Shown piece after piece: positions 52,265-60,262 of a stretch of DNA of 64,000 nt. The translations under genes and the position numbers were made by a program. Positions within the stretch are counted from its first letter, which is position 1. Each line of letters begins with the position of its first letter. The notes under the pieces were generated by a model. It did no database searches. It saw nothing but the letters and a program-made list of their open reading frames with translations, and had not been told where the DNA came from. Source of the stretch: Candidatus Woesearchaeota archaeon (GTDB lineage Archaea; Nanobdellota; Nanobdellia; Woesearchaeales; GCA-2687795); contig NZBG01000034.1 in assembly GCA_002687795.1 (NCBI GenBank), forward strand, positions 27,222 through 91,221, read 5' to 3'.

Positions 52265-53232
52265 TCTTTCTCACTACCCCTGGGCTGCTCTTCTTTCCAT
52301 TTAATCATCTCCCTAAGGCCATCCTTCAACCCTGTTTCTGGCTCAAAGCCAAGCTCTTTTTTAATTTTTTCTATAGAAGCTCTCCTTCTTGAAACTATAA
52401 CAAGATTCTTTGGCTTTTCATATATAGGCGTTAAATCAGGGTTTGTCAGCTCAAGCACCGACTTAACCAACTGGTTGAGTGATGTTTCAATCCCTGTACC
52501 CACATTATAGATTCCTTCATTAACATCGCTCTGCAATGCAAGGATGTTTGCCCTGGCAATATCCTTGACATACACAAAGTCCATGCTTTGTTTTCCATCC
52601 CCGAAAATAACAGGCTGCCTGCCCTCTTTAATCATGTCAAGCCACCTTATCATTACCTCTGTATAAACCCCGTATATATCCATTCTCGGGCCATAAACAT
52701 TAAAATACCTTAACCCAATATAGTTCATGCCATACTTCTCCCTGAAAGCCTTTGCAAGCTCCTCATTTGCAATCTTGCCTGCCCCATAGAATGTTGTATT
52801 ATTAAAGGGATGCTTCTCATCCATAGGAAGATAGGAAGGGTTGCCATAAACAGAAGCAGAGGATGCAAAAACAACCTTCTTCACCCCGGCTTTTATCGCT
52901 TCATCAAAAACACTAAACGTGCCGTCAATAAGAACTTTCTTAGCAAGTAAAGGATCTTCCTGGCATTGGGTTATCCTGATTGCTGCCTGATGAAAAACAT
53001 AATCAACACCTTTAAGGCTTTTGCTTAACAGCTCTCTGTCGCAGATATCCCCTTTGATTATCCTTACATTGCCATGCTTAACAGCCCATGCAAGGTTTTC
53101 TTCCCTGCCCCTTGTGAAATCGTCTATTATAATAACCTCTTTCGCGCCTTCCTCAATGACAGCGTCAGCAATATGGCTCCCGATATTGCCTGCCCCGCCG
53201 GTTATCAGCACTTTCTTGTCTTTTATTTCCAT
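52261..53232 (-). CDS. NAD-dependent sugar-nucleotide epimerase/dehydratase
   Basis: I use the ATG at 53232 (323 residues, MEIKDKKVLITGG) because the 49 extra codons upstream fall in a hairpin-rich, non-protein-like stretch. It has the NAD site TGGAGNIGSH, SSASVYG, the YGAGK Tyr/Lys pair and RYFNVYGPRMDIYG. GalE/RmlB-type extended SDR; related to the enzyme at 10491 but not a close copy. Its leader contains four hairpins (53301-53401), the only large gap in an otherwise tight operon, so expression of this and later genes may be controlled separately. Confidence 0.87.
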   Translation of the reverse strand: MEIKDKKVLITGGAGNIGSHIADAVIEEGAKEVIIIDDFTRGREENLAWAVKHGNVRIIKGDICDRELLSKSLKGVDYVFHQAAIRITQCQEDPLLAKKVLIDGTFSVFDEAIKAGVKKVVFASSASVYGNPSYLPMDEKHPFNNTTFYGAGKIANEELAKAFREKYGMNYIGLRYFNVYGPRMDIYGVYTEVMIRWLDMIKEGRQPVIFGDGKQSMDFVYVKDIARANILALQSDVNEGIYNVGTGIETSLNQLVKSVLELTNPDLTPIYEKPKNLVIVSRRRASIEKIKKELGFEPETGLKDGLREMIKWKEEQPRGSEKE

Positions 53233-53300
53233 TTTAAATCCTAAAAAAGTTATATGTACCCCCTTCCATTTGAATTTATTGGCTTGTGTTTTGTGATCCT

Positions 53301-53401
53301 CGAAAATTGTAAATTTTCGGGAAACTGGGAAACTCCCTGAGTTTCCGGTGTGCTCAGAAATGCTTTGCATTTCTGACAAACCAGAAATCCAAAGGATTTC
53401 T
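53301..53401. repeat. Row of four short hairpins in operon leader
   Basis: CGAAAATT-GTA-AATTTTCG (53301-53319); GGAAACT-CCCTG-AGTTTCC (53328-53346, with a direct copy GGGAAACT before it); TCAGAAATGC-TTT-GCATTTCTGA (53354-53376); AGAAATCC-AAA-GGATTTCT (53383-53401). Stems differ in sequence but not in size or spacing. Confidence 0.75.
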
Positions 53402-53430
53402 CAGTTCACTAAAAATCCTGGTGCGGCATA

Positions 53431-53907
53431 TTAATAATGCTCTATATTCTCCTTAACAATTCTTGCAGGGTTTCCCACTACAAGGGCCTTTGGAGGAACA
53501 TCCTTTGTAACAACAGAACCCGCGCCAACCATTGCGCCTTCTCCTATAGTAATCCCGCAGAGAATCGTTGAATTCGCGCCAATACTTGCGCCTTTTTTAA
53601 CAAACGTTTTTACAGTCTCCCAATCCTCAGGCGACTTAAGGCTCCCGTCCTTATTAATCGCCCTTGGGTACTTATCATTAACAAAGCACACATGAGGGCC
53701 TATAAACACGCCGTCTTCAATATTAACCCCTTCCGGAATAAACACAAAGGCCTGTATCTTAACATTATCGCCGATCTTAACATCTTTTCTGATTTCAACA
53801 AATGTGCCTATCTTGCAGTCGCTGCCTATAACGCAGCCATAAAGATTAACAAGCCCTGGATGAAAAATTATTGTGCCTTGTCCTACCTTAACATCTTCTT
53901 TAATCAT
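53431..53907 (-). CDS. Left-handed beta-helix acetyltransferase (WbpD-like), second copy
   Basis: ATG at 53907 (158 residues, MIKEDVKVGQGTIIFHPG) overlaps the dehydrogenase stop by 8 bases; an upstream frame extension of 22 codons is antagonistic to the overlap. Hexapeptide coils run from about residue 8 to 150 with IGPHVCFVNDKYPRAI and IGEGAMVGAGSVVTKDVPP, as in the protein at 12547. It probably N-acetylates an amino sugar. The downstream gap of 198 bases contains the hairpin row. Confidence 0.87.
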   Translation of the reverse strand: MIKEDVKVGQGTIIFHPGLVNLYGCVIGSDCKIGTFVEIRKDVKIGDNVKIQAFVFIPEGVNIEDGVFIGPHVCFVNDKYPRAINKDGSLKSPEDWETVKTFVKKGASIGANSTILCGITIGEGAMVGAGSVVTKDVPPKALVVGNPARIVKENIEHY

Positions 53908-54919
53908 CCTTAAGAATAACTTCTTTTCCCCCGTTATCAAGCGATTTCTGTGAAGCCTCAAGGATCCTGACAACGTTCAGCCCAGACAGGCCGCTGCTTC
54001 TTGGCTCTTTTTTATCGGCTATGCAGTCAGCAAAATGAGAGCACATCGAACTAAGAGGCTCAACCTTCTTGACATTAGGCGAATATATGTCCCCGTACCT
54101 GTAATTAACCTTAAGCTCCCTTACATTATCTATATTACCTGCCAGGTCAACGCCCTTATCATAAATCTTGATCTTTTCTTCCTCGTTCGTTAAATCATAA
54201 ACAAGCATCTTCTTGCTTCCTGCAATAGTAATGCTTCTTGTCTTCCTTGGCTCAAGCCAGCTGACCATAATATAAGCTGTTATTCCTTTTGGATATTTCA
54301 GGTGGATGTTAGCCACCTCTGGAATCTCTCCCCTTATAAAAGCGCTGGCATTAGCGCTTAGGCTCACAGGCTCCATCTTTGATACATAGCTTATTATAGA
54401 CACAATATGCGTTGCGAGGTCCCATATCACATTAACATCCGGCTGCAGAAGGCCAAGGTTAAGCCAATCAGCTCTGAAATAAAATATATCTCCCAGCTCT
54501 CCTGACTCGATTATTTCCTTTACTCTGTCTATAGCCAGCTCATACTCAAAGGTATGGTCAACCATAAGCACCTTGTTCTTGCTCTTAGCCAGCTCCACCA
54601 GCTCTTCAGCCTCTTTTACACTAGCGGTCATTGGCTTTTCAATAAGCACATTCTTGCCATGCAACAGCCCCTCTTTCGCAATCTCAAAGTGCTTTGCAAC
54701 AGGCACCGCTATAACAATCGCATCAACATCCGGGTCGTTCAGTATATCCTTATAATCCGCAGAAGTCTTGACATTAGGATAGATCTTCTTCACTTGGTCG
54801 GTCTTGCTACTATCAAGATCAGAGACATAATACAGCTCTGTTGAATCTATCTGGCTAAAGTTCCTGGCTAAATTAGGACCCCAATAGCCATATCCTATTA
54901 CCCCCACTTTAATTGCCAT
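53900..54919 (-). CDS. Gfo/Idh/MocA-family dehydrogenase, second copy
   Basis: ATG at 54919 (339 residues) is 26 bases from the shared TATA element; a TTG two codons earlier is unlikely. NAD(P) site VGVIGYGYWG, EKPM signature, DHTFEYE, WDLATHIV and SWLEPRKTRSI. It differs from the enzyme at 13148 (which has AVHDMD), so the substrate may differ. It is the first gene of the operon leading through acetyltransferase, epimerase, carbamoyltransferase, hexapeptide transferase and aminotransferase to the FAD enzyme. Confidence 0.88.
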   Translation of the reverse strand: MAIKVGVIGYGYWGPNLARNFSQIDSTELYYVSDLDSSKTDQVKKIYPNVKTSADYKDILNDPDVDAIVIAVPVAKHFEIAKEGLLHGKNVLIEKPMTASVKEAEELVELAKSKNKVLMVDHTFEYELAIDRVKEIIESGELGDIFYFRADWLNLGLLQPDVNVIWDLATHIVSIISYVSKMEPVSLSANASAFIRGEIPEVANIHLKYPKGITAYIMVSWLEPRKTRSITIAGSKKMLVYDLTNEEEKIKIYDKGVDLAGNIDNVRELKVNYRYGDIYSPNVKKVEPLSSMCSHFADCIADKKEPRSSGLSGLNVVRILEASQKSLDNGGKEVILKDD

Positions 54920-54944
54920 TCTCAACCTGAAGGAAAACGCAAAG

Positions 54945-54957
54945 ATATATAAATATT
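54945..54957. promoter_or_regulatory. Shared TATA element of a divergent pair
   Basis: ATATATAAATATT, 23 bases before the plus ATG (54980) and 26 bases before the minus ATG (54919). It is the only TATA-like element in the 60-base gap. Confidence 0.65.
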
Positions 54958-54979
54958 GTCCTGTTTTTCGGGGTAAAAG

Positions 54980-56404
54980 ATGAACAATATGGATAATAAA
55001 AAACTGGATATTCTGTTAATTGCGCCGCCTTATGAAGACACCTATGGCCTGTTAAAGATCAACACAATGGGATGGTTCAACCCTCCGCTTGGGCTGGCAT
55101 ATATACAGGGCTATATAAAGAAGTATGGGTTTAAATCAAGGGTTGTTGATATGGTCTGCTTACCAAACTCTTGGGAAGATCTCCGCAGGATCATCGCTGA
55201 TACCAAGCCAAAATATGTTGGTGTTTCATGCACAACCCCCATGATGCGCAAGGGTGAAAAGATCTCTGAGATATCCAAAGGCATAGACAAAGATATAAAG
55301 ATTGTACTAGGCGGAAGCCATCCAACTTCTGTAGTAGAAGAGACTATTAAATGCCCCTGGGTTGATTATGTGGTTTTTGGAGAGGGTGAGCAAACTATTC
55401 TTGAACTATTACAGGGAAAAGAGCGCAAAGAAATTACTGGTTTAGCATTTAAGGATAGCTCTGGTAATATTGTTATAAATGCAAAGAGAGCTTTAATAAA
55501 AGACCTTGACAACCTGCCTTTCCCTGACGTCAGTGACCTCCCAATGGATAAATACTCTTCCCCCTGGTTGGGCAAGGCCACCAACATACAGATGAGCAGG
55601 GGATGCCCTTATAACTGCAGCTTTTGCGCTTCAGTCCTGGTTTGGGACAGAAAATACAGGGTAAGGTCTGTAAAAAATGTTATAACGGAAATAAAATCTT
55701 ATGTTGAGAATTATGGAATAACAAATTTTCTGTTTAACGATGATACCTTCACCGCTTCCAAGAAAATAGCGCTCGACTTTTGCAGAGAAATCCATGAGGC
55801 TAAGCTGAAAATTCATTGGGACTGCCTTACCAGGCTGGACTGTGTTGACAAAGAATTATTAACTGCAATGAAAGGTGCTGGCTGCAAGGTAATTCGTTAT
55901 GGAATCGAGTATGGAAGCCAAAAGCAGTTAGACAGGATGAACAAAGAGATACACAAGGAAGAAATATACTCTAAGCTGAAACTAACACAGAAGGTTGGCA
56001 TTGAAACCTATGGCTTTTTTATACTTGGCCAGCCGCACAGCACTGAGCAGGACCTTAAAGATACAATCGAATTTTCAAGATCATTGCCATTGAACTATGC
56101 GCAGTTTACAATGGTTGTTGCTCTGCCCGGGACAAAGGTATGGCAGTCCTGCCTGGAAAATGATGGCATCTCCCTGGTCACAAGGGACTGGAGCCGCTTT
56201 TGTTTCCATAACCTTCCTGCAGTGGAGCTGCCAGGCATCAAGCCTGAAAGGCTTGTCCATTTTTACCGCATGGCATACAGGCGTTTTTATTTCCGTTTCA
56301 GCTATCTGGCAAAAAGGTTTTTGTCTTCCTGTTTCTCAGGGCAGATAATGAGGGACATGAAAGCCTTTGCCACATTTTCAATTATCAGCCTAAAGGGAAA
56401 ATGA
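54980..56404 (+). CDS. B12-binding radical SAM protein, paralog 5
   Basis: This 474-residue protein has a B12-binding domain (8-160: DILLIAPPYED, LGGSHPTSVVEE) and radical SAM Cys209, Cys213 and Cys216 (MSRGCPYNCSFC). DxHxxG is missing (VVDMVCLP). The C-terminal tail YRRFYFRFSYLAKRF matches the family tail. It is one of only two paralogs on its own side of a divergent promoter, directly opposite the sugar-nucleotide operon. A terminator-like hairpin follows the stop at 56402-56404. Substrate unknown. Confidence 0.9.
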   Translation: MNNMDNKKLDILLIAPPYEDTYGLLKINTMGWFNPPLGLAYIQGYIKKYGFKSRVVDMVCLPNSWEDLRRIIADTKPKYVGVSCTTPMMRKGEKISEISKGIDKDIKIVLGGSHPTSVVEETIKCPWVDYVVFGEGEQTILELLQGKERKEITGLAFKDSSGNIVINAKRALIKDLDNLPFPDVSDLPMDKYSSPWLGKATNIQMSRGCPYNCSFCASVLVWDRKYRVRSVKNVITEIKSYVENYGITNFLFNDDTFTASKKIALDFCREIHEAKLKIHWDCLTRLDCVDKELLTAMKGAGCKVIRYGIEYGSQKQLDRMNKEIHKEEIYSKLKLTQKVGIETYGFFILGQPHSTEQDLKDTIEFSRSLPLNYAQFTMVVALPGTKVWQSCLENDGISLVTRDWSRFCFHNLPAVELPGIKPERLVHFYRMAYRRFYFRFSYLAKRFLSSCFSGQIMRDMKAFATFSIISLKGK

Positions 56405-56405
56405 T

Positions 56406-56438
56406 CCTGCATCATGCAGGCTGGTAAACTTATTTTTT
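56406..56438 (+). terminator. Hairpin plus T-run after radical SAM gene
   Basis: CCTGC, loop ATCAT, GCAGG (56406-56420, extendable to a 7-bp palindrome) directly after the stop codon, followed by TATTTTTT (56431-56438). Could terminate or delimit the transcript ahead of the GT-C gene at 56457, which has its own GGGGGAC ribosome site. Confidence 0.35.
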
Positions 56439-56456
56439 AATGGGGGACACTACAAA

Positions 56457-58220
56457 ATGGATAAAACAAAGAACAAGATCCTTTTATCTCTGATCATATT
56501 ATTATTCATACTCATCATAATCCCCCAACTGAACAAACCCTTCTATTTTGATGATATATCCATCAGCAGGGCTGCCGGGTCTATCCTGGAAGGCAAGCCT
56601 TCCATCCTTCTCATAGAAACCTATATACCCATCCTTACAGAAATCTATGAGAACACAGACGAGCTGAAACAATATATTCTATGGAGTTGGCTGCATCCAA
56701 CGCTCTCCCCAAACATGATTGCACTGGGCTATAAAATCTTTGGGGTCCATGAATACAGCGCCAGGCTGGTTATTGCCTTGTTTTCATTAGGCACACTGCT
56801 CCTGGTCTACCTAATCGCCAAGAGAATATTTAAGAATGACAAAAGAATGGTTGCCCTTGCCCTGATAAGCGCCCTTCTGTATGCTATAAACCCTCTTGTT
56901 ATCCAAAGCTCTTTGCTGGTCTGTATGGACATGATGGAAACCTTTTTCATTGCCCTGTTTTTCTATTATTTCATCAAATATCAGCAGATAAAAAGCGGGA
57001 AATACCTCCTGGTCCTGGGCGTTGTGCTTGCCTTGCTCAGCTGGACAAAGAATTCCGCTACCCCTGCCTTATTTGTTTCTGTCCTTGCCTTTTATTTTCT
57101 AAACAGGAAGCTAAAGAAAGGATTGCTGAATATGTTTGTGATATCTGTGGTTGGCTTCGGGATTTTCTGGGTTAGCTGGCTGGTTTACAATAACCATTAT
57201 GGAACAGATGCTTTCAGCTTTTTAAGCGTACAGTCCCATTTCTTCAGGGCTGCCTTGCGCAGCTTTTTTTCTTCCCCATCTATGTTCCTGATTGGAAGAG
57301 CCTGGGCAATGAAGAACATGTTCTTCTGGACAGTGCCTCCTTTCCTGTTCTTATTTGCCTGGAGCGTATTCAGCCGCTTAAAGAAGATAATCGCCAGCAG
57401 GAAGTTTGAGCTTATAGACCTTCTATGGCTTTTTCCTTCACTAATCTTTGCGCAGTTTTACCTTGTCTACCCGCAGATATACGGCTTCCCAAAACATTTT
57501 ATTCCTATGATGCCTTTCATGTGCATTTTAGTGGGCTATTTTATTATCAATTCCTTAGTGCCAAAGATAAGGAACTCAAAGAAGGTTTTCTATGCAGCTT
57601 CCCTGGTTGTGGTGCTGACTATAGTTTTTAGTTTCATCTTCCTGCAGGACCCTTTTATTGAGCATAATATATTTTACACAGAATCAATCAGCCTTGAAGA
57701 TAATCTAAATCTCTATATTTATAATAATATAAAAGGCCTGCTCTATTTTGCTCCTTTATTGATCAGCTTTGCAGTATTCTTTGTCTTGTTAAACAGGAAG
57801 GCCTGGAAACTAAGAAACATTCTTGTGCTTTCCCTCTTTATCTCACTGGTCAGCCTGAGCCTTTACATAGACTATACGCAGCTGAAAGCGGACTACTCAA
57901 CCTATTATGCCTACGGCATGAACGGTGTGCGCGAAGCTGCTGACTACCTTAAATCAAAAAGTGAGCCGGATGATTTAATCATCGGCGGGAGGGCTTTGCT
58001 CTATTATGCAGAGCGAAAAGGGTATTTTTCCTATCCTTCCATTGTCTCAGAACATTTTAACCATAAGCTGTTCATAAGAAACATGATAGAAAACAAAACA
58101 GCGAAAGATATAGTGCTTGTCCCGGCTGCTGACGCAGAGATAAATACACAGCTTGAAGGATATAAACCTGACAGGACAATAGGCTCATACACATTTTACG
58201 AAAGGCTGGAAGAGGGTTAG
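56457..58220 (+). CDS. ArnT/GT39-like GT-C glycosyltransferase
   Basis: This 587-residue protein has 11-13 transmembrane helices. The first outer loop has FYFDDISISRAAGSILEGKPS with the catalytic Asp pair typical of PMT/ArnT transferases, then a LWSWLHPTLSPNMIALGYKIF segment and HEYSARLVIALFSL. The C-terminal soluble portion has GGRALLYYAERKGYFSYPS. It should transfer a sugar from polyprenyl phosphate to an extracytoplasmic acceptor. GGGGGAC precedes the ATG. A T-run (58223-58228) follows the stop. Confidence 0.87.
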   Translation: MDKTKNKILLSLIILLFILIIIPQLNKPFYFDDISISRAAGSILEGKPSILLIETYIPILTEIYENTDELKQYILWSWLHPTLSPNMIALGYKIFGVHEYSARLVIALFSLGTLLLVYLIAKRIFKNDKRMVALALISALLYAINPLVIQSSLLVCMDMMETFFIALFFYYFIKYQQIKSGKYLLVLGVVLALLSWTKNSATPALFVSVLAFYFLNRKLKKGLLNMFVISVVGFGIFWVSWLVYNNHYGTDAFSFLSVQSHFFRAALRSFFSSPSMFLIGRAWAMKNMFFWTVPPFLFLFAWSVFSRLKKIIASRKFELIDLLWLFPSLIFAQFYLVYPQIYGFPKHFIPMMPFMCILVGYFIINSLVPKIRNSKKVFYAASLVVVLTIVFSFIFLQDPFIEHNIFYTESISLEDNLNLYIYNNIKGLLYFAPLLISFAVFFVLLNRKAWKLRNILVLSLFISLVSLSLYIDYTQLKADYSTYYAYGMNGVREAADYLKSKSEPDDLIIGGRALLYYAERKGYFSYPSIVSEHFNHKLFIRNMIENKTAKDIVLVPAADAEINTQLEGYKPDRTIGSYTFYERLEEG

Positions 58221-58340
58221 TCTTTTTTGTAGGAATGCTTGGACGGAGTGTTTTTTATAGCATTTCCTGGGATATTCCTGGCTAAAGTTGTATAGCTTAA
58301 ATGGTCAGGATGATAATAAGTTTCTTTAAGCTAAGAAAAG

Positions 58341-58348
58341 CTTATATA
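58341..58348 (+). promoter_or_regulatory. TATA-like element of the Doc-like gene
   Basis: CTTATATA 23-30 bases before the ATG at 58371. It is next to a small TAAGCT/AGCTTA palindrome (58327-58344). Confidence 0.5.
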
Positions 58349-58370
58349 GTTTAGGAAAAAATATACAACT

Positions 58371-58772
58371 ATGGAGAAAGAGACAATGTACCCATCCTCA
58401 GATAAAATCATTGAATATAATTTACTGGTGCTCAATTTAATTAAAGTAAAAAAAGCTGATGAGGCTAAGGTATTGAGTATATCAAGAATATATGAAATTA
58501 TAGAAGAATGCAAGAAAAATAAAGGAGACCTATATGACAAGGCTTTGGTGCTATTGAAAGGACTTATTAAAAAGCATCCCTTTGCTAGCGGAAATAGAAG
58601 AACAGCATTTATTGTTGCAAAAGACTTTGTGCTCAATAATAAAGGAAAGTTTAAAATAAAAGATGATCCTAACTGCGCTAAAGTAATGCTAGGTATAAGA
58701 GAAGATTATTATACAAATAATGAAATCAAGGAGTGGATTAAAAATGGCAAAATCAAAGAGTTCAGAAGATAA
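58371..58772 (+). CDS. Doc/Fic-like protein with altered Fic motif
   Basis: This 133-residue protein is the size of Doc. The Fic motif reads HPFASGNRRTAF (His69 to Arg77). The catalytic His, Gly-Asn and Arg are kept, but the acidic metal-binding residue (D/E) is Ser73. Doc toxins phosphorylate EF-Tu through the same site, so this change may inactivate or retarget it. The AT-rich composition contrasts with the neighbouring glycan genes and suggests an accessory gene. No Phd-like antitoxin lies upstream; instead a 40-residue ORF starts inside its end. Confidence 0.78.
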   Translation: MEKETMYPSSDKIIEYNLLVLNLIKVKKADEAKVLSISRIYEIIEECKKNKGDLYDKALVLLKGLIKKHPFASGNRRTAFIVAKDFVLNNKGKFKIKDDPNCAKVMLGIREDYYTNNEIKEWIKNGKIKEFRR

Positions 58773-58866
58773 AGTAAAGCATAAGATTGTAATAGAAGAA
58801 GTTAGGAGATTCAGTAAGCTAATTGAAGGCCATAGGAAATTATTAACTGCTATTGGTAGTTTGTAG
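58744..58866 (+). CDS. Small charged protein overlapping the Doc-like gene
   Basis: ATG 58744 lies inside the last 29 bases of the Doc-like gene in another frame; the 40-residue product ends at TAG 58864-58866. It is Lys/Glu-rich and helical (EDKVKHKIVIEEVRRFSKL, then EGHRKLLTAIGSL). The overlap implies translational coupling, as in toxin-antitoxin pairs, although here the small gene is downstream. I do not recognise a family. It may be a partner or antitoxin of the Doc-like protein; confidence is moderate because the ORF is short. Confidence 0.5.
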   Translation: MAKSKSSEDKVKHKIVIEEVRRFSKLIEGHRKLLTAIGSL

Positions 58867-58888
58867 AAGGTCGTGAAATTTGCGCTTA

Positions 58889-60262
58889 TCATATCCTCAA
58901 TATGGTAACCAGCCCCCTTAAGTTGGTCTTTAGCTGGCTGAGGTTTCTCATCCTCCATAACCGGGATAACATATACCTTGCTGAGAAATGATACTTCTTG
59001 TATGCCTTCCTGTACTCCTCTATAATATCTTCCCTTGTTAAATGCTCTGTGCGGTACACAGGGGGATTATGGAAAGAATATTTTGACCAATCACTTTCTA
59101 ATAGGTATCCATTGCTCTTTAACTCATTATACACTTTTGTCCCGGGCAGGGGTATAAGAATATGAAAATTAACAGCTGCCGGCATAACCCTCTTCAGAAA
59201 CTTCACTGTGTTTTCTATATCCTCCTTTGTCTCGTTAGGCAGTCCGATGATCACAAACGCTATTGTATCTATACCTGTCCTTTTTGCTATCTTAAACCCC
59301 CTTTCTATATCCTCTATTTTCAGGTTCTTTTGTATATAATCATGGGTTCCCTGGTTTCCCGACTCTATTCCAAAGCCAATACAATAACAGCTTGACCTTT
59401 TCATAAGGTTTGCCAGCTCTTCATCCAGCCTGTCTATCCTCATGCCGTTTGAAACGTTCCAGTTAATCTTCAGCCCCCTGTCAATTATTCCCTGGCAGAT
59501 CTTTTTTGCCCTCTCTTTGGCTATAGAAAATGTATCATCTAAGATATGGAAATCATCATGCCCCTGTTTCGCCAGCTCTTCGATTTCATCCAAAACGTTT
59601 TCAGCGCTCCTTGGCCTGAACGAGTTCCCAAAAACGCTTTTGTTGCAGTATATGCATCCATAAGGGCACCCTCTTGAAGTCAGTATTGTAACCGGCTTTT
59701 TCCCCTTCGCAAAAGGCCTTCTGTAGGTTTCATAATCCAGCAGCTCCCTTGCGGGGAAAGGCAGAGAATCCAGATCCCTGACTGGTGGCCTGTCCTGATT
59801 GTATACCACCTTGCTGCCCTCTTTCTGCACGGTGCCTTTTATCCCTTTAACAGATTTCCCCCCTGACAGATTATCCACAATCTCTTTGATTGTCAGCTCC
59901 CCTTCCCCCCTTATCACTATATCAACACCTTCCTTCTTTATAGCTTCATAAGGCAGCACGGAAACATGGCAGCCCCCTATAACTGTAACAATGTTCTGGT
60001 TTATGCTTTTCGCCTTTTCCAGAACAGAAAACGCAACATTGACGGTGGGTGTTGTGGCAGTTAAGCCGACTATGTCCGGATTAAACTCCTTTATGACTTC
60101 CCCTATTTCCCTTTTTTCCTGCTCCATATCAACTATTTTCACTTCATGCTCTTTTACAGCGGAAGCAAGGTAAGCCAGGCCCAAAGGAGGGGTTATCCAT
60201 TCAGAGCCCTTTATCTTATTAGACAAAGTCCTATAGGCCGGGTTAATTAACAGAATTCTCAT
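58889..60262 (-). CDS. B12-binding radical SAM protein, paralog 6
   Basis: This 457-residue protein has a B12-binding domain (1-150: RILLINPAYRT, IGGCHVSVLPYEAI) and radical SAM Cys199, Cys203 and Cys206 (TSRGCPYGCIYC). DxHxxG is absent (IVDMEQEK). The C-terminal tail is YHFSARYMLSRLWRM. It overlaps the GT2 gene upstream by ATGA, the clearest sign in the window that one of these enzymes is coupled to lipid-sugar donor synthesis. Its 3' end is convergent with the Doc-like gene and its small ORF. Confidence 0.9.
   Translation of the reverse strand: MRILLINPAYRTLSNKIKGSEWITPPLGLAYLASAVKEHEVKIVDMEQEKREIGEVIKEFNPDIVGLTATTPTVNVAFSVLEKAKSINQNIVTVIGGCHVSVLPYEAIKKEGVDIVIRGEGELTIKEIVDNLSGGKSVKGIKGTVQKEGSKVVYNQDRPPVRDLDSLPFPARELLDYETYRRPFAKGKKPVTILTSRGCPYGCIYCNKSVFGNSFRPRSAENVLDEIEELAKQGHDDFHILDDTFSIAKERAKKICQGIIDRGLKINWNVSNGMRIDRLDEELANLMKRSSCYCIGFGIESGNQGTHDYIQKNLKIEDIERGFKIAKRTGIDTIAFVIIGLPNETKEDIENTVKFLKRVMPAAVNFHILIPLPGTKVYNELKSNGYLLESDWSKYSFHNPPVYRTEHLTREDIIEEYRKAYKKYHFSARYMLSRLWRMRNLSQLKTNLRGLVTILRI

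Noticed and set aside
53233..53379. 49-codon N-terminal extension of the epimerase
   Set aside because: It passes through the hairpin row, is low in protein character, and the NAD motif begins at the expected distance from the ATG at 53232.
53301..53401. CRISPR array
   Set aside because: Stem sequences differ between units and spacers are too short; no repeat is reused.
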